From UBA9676 sp036522155 (GTDB lineage: Bacteria > Actinomycetota > Actinomycetes > Streptosporangiales > Streptosporangiaceae): a DNA stretch of 6,229 nt. The stretch is taken from contig DATDGI010000078.1 of assembly GCA_036522155.1 (NCBI GenBank), positions 1-6,229 on the forward strand, read 5' to 3'. This document shows positions 1 to 5,212 of the stretch, piece after piece. A program made the translations under genes and the position numbers. Below the pieces are notes generated by a model. It was not told the origin of the DNA and made no database searches. It saw nothing but the letters and a program-made list of their open reading frames with translations. The first letter of the stretch is position 1. Each line of letters starts with the position of its first letter.

Positions 1-828
1 GGGCCCGCCCGCGAACGGCCCGTCGAACGTGACCACCTGGTTGTGGTTGGCCTCGGGCAGGGTGCCGGGCACCGCCGGGTATTTGGCGTTCTCGTTGAGC
101 TGGCAGGCGAACCGGTACGCGGCCACCCCGGCCAGCGGGGAGGTGCCCCAGATCATCGGGAGCGTGCCCGCCAGTTCCAGCGCCAGGGTCTTGGCCGGGT
201 TGACGAACGACTCGCTGTCGGGCCGGCACAGGTGGGAGATCCGCTCCAGTTCGGCCGCGGCCGCCTCGTAGTCGCCGGGTGCGGCCTCGATCAGGCCCAG
301 CCGGGCGGCCATCACGACCAGCGGCACCGACAGCGCCCAGAGCGTGGACCGCGGCATGCCGGCCGACTGGACACCGATGAACGGGGCCTGTGCCTGCTCG
401 GCCATCTTGGCCAGGGCCGAGTCCGGGCCGCCGATCCCGACCAGCCGGCAGCCACGCCGGACCGCCTCGGCCGAAGCGGCCAGCGTCTCCTCGGTCTCGC
501 CGGAGCACGACACGGCGATCACCAGGTCGGCCACGCCCACCCAGGCCGGGAGCAGGTAGTCGTGCACGGCGATGACCTGTACCGGGCCGCCGGGCCCACA
601 GACGGCCGCCAGGATGTCGCCCGCCACGCCGGACCCGCCCATGCCGGTGACCACGATGGCCCGCGGCCGGCCGACGTCGGTGATCTGGCCCAGGTCGGCC
701 TCCTGGGTGACCTGCACGGCGGTCCGCAGCTGTGCCGCCGACGAGGCCACCTGGCGGAGCATGTCGTCCGGGTCAGCCTCGGCCAGCCGGGCGGTGCTGT
801 CCAGGCGCTCCTGGGCGTCCAGGGTCAC
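1..828 (-). CDS. SIS-domain phosphoglucose/phosphomannose isomerase-like protein (partial, C-terminus missing)
   Basis: The gene starts with GTG at 828 and is still open at the left edge, giving 276 residues; relatives are roughly 350-380, so about 100 C-terminal residues lie outside. The first SIS domain shows GMGGSGVAGD (residues 62-71) and the sugar-phosphate loop CSGETEET (108-115). Near the edge are NENAK (245-249) and PEANHNQ (258-264). From memory, the archaeal bifunctional PGI/PMI (Pyrobaculum) uses a Glu and a His 16 residues apart; here E246 and H262 are also 16 apart, so the isomerase active site looks intact as far as it can be seen. The likely reaction is fructose-6-P to glucose-6-P and/or mannose-6-P, in the cytoplasm. 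The start overlaps the Trm112-like stop by 4 bp (GTGA), implying translational coupling. Many actinobacterial members are annotated only as SIS proteins or mannose-6-phosphate isomerase; substrate choice cannot be read here. Family call is firm, activity is inferred. Confidence 0.9.
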   Translation of the reverse strand, partial: MTLDAQERLDSTARLAEADPDDMLRQVASSAAQLRTAVQVTQEADLGQITDVGRPRAIVVTGMGGSGVAGDILAAVCGPGGPVQVIAVHDYLLPAWVGVADLVIAVSCSGETEETLAASAEAVRRGCRLVGIGGPDSALAKMAEQAQAPFIGVQSAGMPRSTLWALSVPLVVMAARLGLIEAAPGDYEAAAAELERISHLCRPDSESFVNPAKTLALELAGTLPMIWGTSPLAGVAAYRFACQLNENAKYPAVPGTLPEANHNQVVTFDGPFAGGP

Positions 829-1010
829 CCTGCCTCCCCGGGACGGCGGGCCTCATCCACCAGCAGCACCGGGATGTCGTCGCGTACCGGGTAGGCCAGG
901 CCGCAGGACTCGCTGGTGCACACCAGCTCACTGGCTTGTTCATCGGCCCGCAGCGGAGCATGGCAGGCCGGGCAGGCCAGCAGGTCAAGCAGCCATTCGT
1001 CGATTTTCAC
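825..1010 (-). CDS. Trm112-like zinc-ribbon protein (UPF0434/YcaR type)
   Basis: This 61-residue protein carries the family pattern: a hydrophobic N-terminal helix (WLLDLLACPAC), a first zinc knuckle CPxC (C13, C16), a second pair C31 and C36 (C-x4-C), and the typical ending GLAYPVRDDIPVLL (residues 37-50). In eukaryotes and archaea Trm112 activates several methyltransferases by direct binding. The role of stand-alone bacterial members is poorly known, so no enzyme partner is claimed. The start is GTG, preceded by GGGAGAGG (1013-1020), whose GGGAG part is five bases from the start. Only 21 bases separate it from the manB stop, and its own stop overlaps the next start, so it is probably co-transcribed and coupled with both neighbours. 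The length is normal for the family. Confidence 0.9.
   Translation of the reverse strand: MKIDEWLLDLLACPACHAPLRADEQASELVCTSESCGLAYPVRDDIPVLLVDEARRPGEAG
833..839 (-). promoter_or_regulatory. Ribosome binding site of the SIS-domain gene
   Basis: The minus strand reads GGGGAGG inside the last codons of the Trm112-like gene, four bases before the GTG start at 828. It supports that GTG, and with it the GTGA stop/start overlap, as the real start. Confidence 0.6.
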
Positions 1011-1031
1011 AGCCTCTCCCAGGGTCAGGTG

Positions 1032-2387
1032 CTACCCGGTCTCGCCACGGACGATGCCCAGGACCTCGTCCCGGACGGCGGCCAGGGTCGTTTCGTCGGC
1101 CGCCTCCGCGTTGAGCCGGAGCAGCGGCTCGGTGTTGGACGGGCGGAGGTTGAACCACCACCCGTCACCCTGGACGGTCAGGCCGTCCAGATTGTCCAGA
1201 GTGATGCCGGGCCGGCCCGCGAACGCCTGCCGGACCGCCCGCGCGGCCGCGTCCTGGTCGCGGACCTCGCTGTTGATCTCGCCAGTGGCGTGATACCGGC
1301 CGTAGCTGGCCAGCAGTTCCGACAGCGGCCGGTCCTGGGAGCCCAGGGCCGCGATCACATGCAGGGCGGCCAGCATGCCGGAGTCGGCGAACCAGAAGTC
1401 GCGGAAGTAGAAGTGACCAGAATGCTCGCCGCCGAACACCGCGCCCGTCTCCGCCATCCGGGTCTTGATGAACGAATGCCCGACCCGGGTCCGCACCGGG
1501 GTGCCGCCGTGCTCGGTGATGATCTCGGGCACGGCGTGCGAAGTGATCAGGTTGTGGATGACGGCCGCGCCGGGTTCCCGCGCCAGTTCCCTGACCGCGA
1601 TCAGCGCGGTCAGCACCGAGGGCGAGACCACCACCGCGCGCTCGTCCACCACGAAGCACCGGTCCGCGTCGCCATCGAAGGCCAGGCCCAGGTCGGCGCC
1701 CGACTCGATCACGGCCCGCTGCAGGTCGCGGAGGTTGGCGGGGTCGATCGGGTTGGCCTCATGGTGGGGGAACGTGCCGTCCAGCTCGAAGTACAGCGGC
1801 ACCACCCGCAGCGGCAGCCCTTCGAACACCCGGGGCACGGTATGGCCGGCCATGCCGTTGCCGGCGTCCACCGCCACCGTGAGCGGGCGGATCGCCGACA
1901 GGTCGACCAGCGATTTCAGGTAGGCAGCGTACCCAGGCAGCAGGTCCCGGGTGGTGCTGGTACCGGGGGTCGCGGCGGGCGCGGGCAGGCCAGCGGCGGC
2001 CATCTCGCGCAGCTCGGCCAGGCCGGTATCGGCTCCTACCGGCCGGGCACCGGCGCGGCACAGCTTGATCCCGTTGTACTTGGACGGGTTGTGGCTGGCG
2101 GTCACCATCGCCCCGGGCATGTCCAGGCTGCCGCTGGCGTAGTACAGCAAATCCGTGGAGCCGAGCCCGGCCGCGATCACGTCGGCGCCCTGGGCGCTGG
2201 CCCCCCGCCCGAAGGCGTCGGCCAGGGCCGGCGAGGACGTCCGCATGTCATGCGCGGTGACCACCGAGGAGGCCCCGGTCAGCCGCACGAACGCGGCCCC
2301 CACCGCCTCCGCGACCCGCTCGTCGAGTTCGTCAGGAACGACACCGCGGATGTCGTAGGCCTTGAAAATCTTCGCGTACTGCCCCAC
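1032..2387 (-). CDS. manB: Phosphomannomutase/phosphoglucomutase
   Basis: The 451-residue product is a complete alpha-D-phosphohexomutase. It starts like the family (FKAYDIRG, 8-15), has the phosphoserine loop TASHNP (96-101, S98 being the phosphorylated serine), the Mg-binding loop DGDADR (238-243), the sugar-binding loop GEHSGH (320-325) and the C-terminal phosphate-binding loop RPSNTEP (415-421). All four catalytic regions are intact and the length is normal. It interconverts mannose-6-P and mannose-1-P, probably also the glucose phosphates, in the cytoplasm; mannose-1-P feeds GDP-mannose for mannosylated lipids, polysaccharides and glycoproteins. The GTG start at 2387 is the earliest possible: an in-frame TAG lies three codons upstream (2394-2396). 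A GAGAGG (2398-2403) sits ten bases before it. It follows the DUF3499-type gene after 175 bases and precedes the Trm112-like gene by 21 bases. The mycobacterial orthologue beside the same neighbours is manB/pmmA (Rv3257c, from memory). Confidence 0.96.
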   Translation of the reverse strand: MGQYAKIFKAYDIRGVVPDELDERVAEAVGAAFVRLTGASSVVTAHDMRTSSPALADAFGRGASAQGADVIAAGLGSTDLLYYASGSLDMPGAMVTASHNPSKYNGIKLCRAGARPVGADTGLAELREMAAAGLPAPAATPGTSTTRDLLPGYAAYLKSLVDLSAIRPLTVAVDAGNGMAGHTVPRVFEGLPLRVVPLYFELDGTFPHHEANPIDPANLRDLQRAVIESGADLGLAFDGDADRCFVVDERAVVVSPSVLTALIAVRELAREPGAAVIHNLITSHAVPEIITEHGGTPVRTRVGHSFIKTRMAETGAVFGGEHSGHFYFRDFWFADSGMLAALHVIAALGSQDRPLSELLASYGRYHATGEINSEVRDQDAAARAVRQAFAGRPGITLDNLDGLTVQGDGWWFNLRPSNTEPLLRLNAEAADETTLAAVRDEVLGIVRGETG

Positions 2388-2472
2388 GTCGGCCTAGCCT
2401 CTCGGTCATTGTCGGTGGCACCATCGGCCCGGAGCATCGCGCCGCGGGTATGACCGCGATGCACGGACACCG

Positions 2473-2478
2473 AGCCTA
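2473..2478 (-). promoter_or_regulatory. Possible -10 element upstream of manB
   Basis: The minus strand reads TAGGCT, a good match to the actinobacterial -10 pattern TANNNT, in the 175-base gap upstream of manB. It would place a transcript start near 2466 with a leader of about 80 bases. No convincing -35 hexamer is seen 16-18 bases further up, so this is weak; manB may also be read from the DUF3499 promoter. Confidence 0.25.
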
Positions 2479-2515
2479 CCGTTCCCCCGTCACGGCCGGC
2501 GGCGGCCAGTGGGCC

Positions 2516-2536
2516 CGGCGGCAGCGCCCGCCGCCG
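2516..2536 (-). terminator. GC-rich hairpin after the DUF3499-type gene
   Basis: A perfect 7-bp inverted repeat (CGGCGGC / GCCGCCG) with a 7-base loop begins 27 bases past the DUF3499-type stop codon. There is no T-run, as is common in high-GC actinomycetes. It could be a terminator or attenuator between DUF3499 and manB, but such hairpins also arise by chance at this GC content. Confidence 0.3.
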
Positions 2537-2562
2537 CCAGAGGTACCCGCCCGCCAGATGGG

Positions 2563-2934
2563 CTAGCCGCGCCCGCCCCGGTCCTCCGGGGACGAGCGGA
2601 GCACACGCAGGTGGCCCCGGCGGCTGACTTCGACGCCCTGGCCGACCGGTTCCAGCCCGTCCGGCAGGGCGGCCTCCCTGACCGCGTTGGCTAGCGCCTC
2701 CAGGTCGTCGGGGTCGGCGGTGACCTCGTCATCGGCCTCAACGGGCAGCCGGACCACGTCCCAGCCCCGCGGGACCGTGAGCCGCCCGGCGTGGGCGGCG
2801 CAGAGGTCGTAGCAATGCGGCTCCTGGTACACGGCGAGCGGCCCGAGCACGGCGGTCGAATCGCGGTACACGTAGGTGAGCGTGTAGAGGGCGGGCTGCT
2901 TGCAGGCGGGCTTGAAGCACCGCCGGGGCGTCAT
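2563..2934 (-). CDS. DUF3499 family small Cys-rich protein
   Basis: The preferred start is ATG at 2934, giving 123 residues and the normal family beginning MTPRRCFKPAC. The conserved core runs through TYVYRDSTAVLGPLAVY (20-36), EPHCYDLCAAHA (38-49) and PRGWDVVRL (55-63), a pattern I recognise as DUF3499, an actinobacterial family of unknown function. Four cysteines, C6, C11, C41 and C45, with H40 and H48 nearby, look like a small zinc-binding fold; that is inference. The C-terminal half is acidic, then basic (VSRRGHLRVLR). The same reading frame is open back to a GTG at 3048, but those residues do not resemble the family and have poor composition, so the longer form is rejected. No strong ribosome site precedes the ATG, only GGGGCG. 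It is the first gene of the minus-strand group leading to manB; the mycobacterial counterpart in this place is Rv3258c (from memory). No function is claimed. Confidence 0.88.
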   Translation of the reverse strand: MTPRRCFKPACKQPALYTLTYVYRDSTAVLGPLAVYQEPHCYDLCAAHAGRLTVPRGWDVVRLPVEADDEVTADPDDLEALANAVREAALPDGLEPVGQGVEVSRRGHLRVLRSSPEDRGGRG

Positions 2935-3037
2935 CGGCGCGCCCCGCCCTGGCCGGCCGTACCCCCGCGCGGCGCCATCGCGGCCGGCTCGCGCGTCCAC
3001 CTCGGGGCAAGTTCGCGCGCATGGCTCACAACGGCAG

Positions 3038-3043
3038 ACCGTA
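3038..3043 (-). promoter_or_regulatory. Possible -10 element for the DUF3499-manB group
   Basis: The minus strand reads TACGGT (TANNNT type) in the 241-base divergent gap (2935-3175), about 100 bases before the DUF3499-type ATG. A -35 element is not convincing. The gap must hold at least one promoter for the minus-strand genes, and this is the best candidate I see. Confidence 0.25.
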
Positions 3044-3162
3044 CTCACCCGGGGTTCCGAACGCCATCACCCCGGCCACTCCGCGCGACTCGTGTCTTAC
3101 CGGCGGCGTCCACGCGCAGGCCGCCCGGCGGGCCGGGCCGCCTGTCCCGGGCCCGGCGGGGT

Positions 3163-3168
3163 TACCCT
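3163..3168 (+). promoter_or_regulatory. -10 element TACCCT, probable leaderless promoter of the zincin-like gene
   Basis: TACCCT matches the actinobacterial -10 pattern and ends exactly seven bases before the GTG at 3176, the spacing expected when transcription begins on the first base of the start codon. The only purine run, GGGGG at 3170-3174, is one base from the GTG and too close to act as a ribosome site. No good -35 is seen (CTGTCC at 3142-3147 is a poor match). Confidence 0.5.
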
Positions 3169-3175
3169 CGGGGGC

Positions 3176-3694
3176 GTGGACAGCGGCAACGGGGGCCGCC
3201 CAGAACGGGCCCCGCAGATCAGGCGGCGGGACCGGCACGGCCGTGGCCTGCGGGGTGTGCTCGCCCCGCCCGGTGTGCCGCTGCACCGGAGCCGCGCGCA
3301 GCGTTTCGACGAACTGGTCCTGCAGGCCGTGGCCCGGCTCGAGCCGCGCTGGGAGGCCCACCTGGCGGACGTGGAGTTCGCGGTGGAGGAGATCCCGCCG
3401 CCGGACGAGCTGAGCCCGGGACCGGTGCCGCTGGGCCGGCTCGAAGCCGGGCCGCCGGGCACACCACCGGGCACACCACCGGCCGCGGCCGGGCCGGATG
3501 ATGGCGCCGCCACCGGGAGCGGCACCGGCCCGCGGCCGTCGCGGATCGTGGTCTACCGGCGGCCGCTGATGGCGCGCGCCGACGGTGACGAGGACCTGGG
3601 GGAACTGATCTTCGAGGTGGTGGTGGAGGAGTTCGCCCGGCTGCTCGGGCTGGATCCGGAAGACGTGGATCCGGGCTACCCGGCGGAGGACTGA
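3176..3694 (+). CDS. Zincin-like metallopeptidase family protein with degenerate HExxH
   Basis: With the GTG at 3176 the product has 172 residues. It begins with a short basic leader (RRRDRHGRGLRG), followed by a helix (RFDELVLQAVARLEPRW, 43-59), VEFAVEEIP (66-74), a variable Pro/Gly-rich linker (about 79-121), RIVVYRRP (123-130), and a C-terminal helix ending in LLGLDPEDVDPGY (156-168). This is the architecture of the small zincin-like metallopeptidase family (PF06262 type), in which the last helix normally reads HEIAHHFGI. Here the aligned stretch is EEFARLLGL (151-159): both zinc-binding histidines are replaced, by E151 and R155, while the central Glu (E152) remains. Loss of peptidase activity is therefore likely. 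A longer in-frame start at 2900 is rejected because the added part is low-quality sequence running through the divergent promoter region. It is divergent from the DUF3499-type gene, as in the mycobacterial locus (Rv3259, from memory). No signal peptide or membrane segment is seen, so it is probably cytoplasmic. The physiological role is unknown. Confidence 0.85.
   Translation: MDSGNGGRPERAPQIRRRDRHGRGLRGVLAPPGVPLHRSRAQRFDELVLQAVARLEPRWEAHLADVEFAVEEIPPPDELSPGPVPLGRLEAGPPGTPPGTPPAAAGPDDGAATGSGTGPRPSRIVVYRRPLMARADGDEDLGELIFEVVVEEFARLLGLDPEDVDPGYPAED
3458..3481 (+). repeat. 12-bp tandem duplication within the zincin-like gene
   Basis: Two perfect adjacent copies of GGCACACCACCG lie in the Pro/Gly linker and encode the repeated GTPPGTPP. 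The duplication keeps the frame and lies in the variable linker, so it is probably replication slippage in an unconstrained segment. Confidence 0.8.
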
Positions 3695-3697
3695 CCC

Positions 3698-3726
3698 GGC
3701 CCGGCCGGTGCCCCGGCGGCCCGGCC
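3698..3726. terminator. Hairpin between convergent genes, probable bidirectional terminator
   Basis: A 10-bp stem with one central mismatch (C3702 opposite C3722) and a 9-base loop fills most of the 43-base gap between the stop codon of the zincin-like gene (3694) and that of the DUF5719-type gene (3738). Position and symmetry fit a terminator serving both strands. There is no T-run on either side. Confidence 0.45.
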
Positions 3727-3737
3727 AGCCACCCGGC

Positions 3738-5201
3738 TCACGGCACGGTGGTGATGGGCACGTCCCGCACCCGGGGCAGCGGCACCTTGGTCAGGGCGCT
3801 GGGCACCGGCAGCAGGGACTGGATCCGCCCGCCGGTGCCGCTGCCGATGATCACCCGCCCGGCGTAGAGCGGGCCGGAACCGGCCAGCGGTGTGATGACC
3901 ACGGCGAAGGCCGAGCCATGCCCGGAGCCCCCGCCCTTGCTCAGCTCCGCGATCAGGCTGTGGCCCGCGGCGATCTGCACGATCTGCGTCTTGCCGGTGC
4001 CGCCGATCTCGCTCAGCTGGGCCCGGGCGGCCCGGCCGGGCGCCGACAGCACCAGCTGGGAGTCCGTCCCGCCGCCGGACCGGTTGTACGCGACCACGCC
4101 CTGCTCCTGGAGCGGCAGGGCGGCGGCGGTGAAGACCCCGGGAGTGCCGGACGGGCCGCCGGTGAGCATGACCGAGGCCGTGATCGGGACGCTCGCCACC
4201 AGCTTGAGCGCGGCCGGCACGCCGGACAGCGACGGCAGGTCGATCGTGATGGCCGAGTCGCCCGGGATGTCAATGCCGGTGCTGCCGGTGGGCTCATAGG
4301 AGCCCTTGACGGTGACCGCGGTCAGTTGCAGGTGCGCGTCCCTGGTACCAGGGACGGTCACGAACACCTGCCGCGTCCCGGCTGTGGCCGGCAGTCCGGG
4401 CAGGACGACCCGGTCGGCGGGTGACTGGGCGACCGGCAGCCAGCCCCCACCGCTGCTGCCGGTGGCTTCCTCGACGGCCGCGACCACCTGCCCGACACTG
4501 GTGCGCACGTGCAGCGCCAGTGCCCGGGAGCCGTGCAGGGCGGTAGCCAGGGATTGCACGACCATGCTGTGCGGCGCCACGGTGATGCCGGTGTCGGTAC
4601 TGCCCTGCAGCGGGCCGGCGTCGGTCGATGCCTGCACGTTCACGTCGGCCGACTGGCTGCCCGGGTTCAGCAGGTACAGGTCGATCCGGGCGGCGCTGTG
4701 CTGGCCGGGGCCGACGAACCAGAAGTCGGTACCCGGGCTGGCGCACCGGCCGGACGGGACTCCGCTGGCGCCGATCTGCTCCACTTCCAGCCCGCGCGCC
4801 ATCGACCCGGAGGCCTGCACCACGACCCCGCCCGGCGCGGGCACGGTCTGGATCTGCTGGCCGCTGGCGGTGGACTTGTGCTGGCTGGCGGTGCTGGCCT
4901 TGACCGCCGAGACCGTTAGCTGCCCGGGCTGGGTCAGGCTGGGCAGCGGCTTGCCGCCACCGAGCCGCGTGAGCTGGGCCTGCCCGGTGCCGGTGCTGGC
5001 GGGAGCGGCGATGAGGGCGACATCGCCGGCCGCCGGGCCGCCCAGCGACGCGCAGCCGGTGACCACCGATGTGGCCGCCGCGGCTGGCGGCGCGACCATC
5101 TGCCTGCCGTTCCCGAACGTGATGGCGTGGCTGAGGGTGGTCAGCCCGTACACCGCGCCCACCGCTACGACCACGGCCAGCGGCCCCACGACCCGGTTCA
5201 T
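3738..5201 (-). CDS. DUF5719 family membrane-anchored exported protein
   Basis: Starting at ATG 5201 the product has 487 residues. One hydrophobic segment follows the start (VVGPLAVVVAVGAVYGL, 4-20) and looks like a signal anchor; the rest is Ala/Gly/Ser/Thr/Val-rich and predicted to lie outside the membrane as beta-rich repeats. Recognisable family stretches include CASPGTDFWFVG (153-164), an IDLYLLNPG-type strand, VVLPGLP, VPITASVMLTG and, near the end, ITPLAGSGPLYAGRV. Only two cysteines, C50 and C153, occur in the exported part and could form a disulfide. Alternative starts are GTG 5216, which overlaps the upstream stop by 4 bp (GTGA), and GTG 5243; ATG 5201 is preferred because MNR followed directly by the hydrophobic stretch is usual for the family, but 5216 is a fair second choice. 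The gene follows the repeat-bearing protein by 11 bases and is probably co-transcribed with it. Function is unknown; an envelope role is inferred from location and neighbours. Confidence 0.85.
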   Translation of the reverse strand: MNRVVGPLAVVVAVGAVYGLTTLSHAITFGNGRQMVAPPAAAATSVVTGCASLGGPAAGDVALIAAPASTGTGQAQLTRLGGGKPLPSLTQPGQLTVSAVKASTASQHKSTASGQQIQTVPAPGGVVVQASGSMARGLEVEQIGASGVPSGRCASPGTDFWFVGPGQHSAARIDLYLLNPGSQSADVNVQASTDAGPLQGSTDTGITVAPHSMVVQSLATALHGSRALALHVRTSVGQVVAAVEEATGSSGGGWLPVAQSPADRVVLPGLPATAGTRQVFVTVPGTRDAHLQLTAVTVKGSYEPTGSTGIDIPGDSAITIDLPSLSGVPAALKLVASVPITASVMLTGGPSGTPGVFTAAALPLQEQGVVAYNRSGGGTDSQLVLSAPGRAARAQLSEIGGTGKTQIVQIAAGHSLIAELSKGGGSGHGSAFAVVITPLAGSGPLYAGRVIIGSGTGGRIQSLLPVPSALTKVPLPRVRDVPITTVP

Positions 5202-5212
5202 GCTGAGCCCGG

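Noticed and set aside
43..894. A 283-codon plus-strand open frame at the left edge
   Set aside because: It is antisense to the SIS-domain gene, which shows clear family motifs; the plus-strand peptide has none.
732..2453. A 573-codon open frame on the plus strand opposite manB and its neighbours
   Set aside because: It is antisense to a complete, motif-rich mutase; its peptide is low-complexity (Arg, Gly, His, Gln) with no recognisable domain, as expected for the mirror frame of a very GC-rich gene.
2388..2562. Search for a small gene or riboswitch in the 175-base gap upstream of manB
   Set aside because: Only a weak -10-like hexamer and a GC-rich hairpin are seen; open frames here are short and lack ribosome sites or family resemblance.
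2935..3048. Longer start (GTG 3048) for the DUF3499-type gene, adding a segment with several cysteines
   Set aside because: The added residues do not fit the family and cover the likely promoter; the ATG at 2934 gives the usual N-terminus.
2900..3175. Longer N-terminus of the zincin-like gene starting at 2900
   Set aside because: It overlaps the start of the divergent gene, is rich in Arg/Pro/His with no family match, and the -10 element at 3163 points to the start at 3176.
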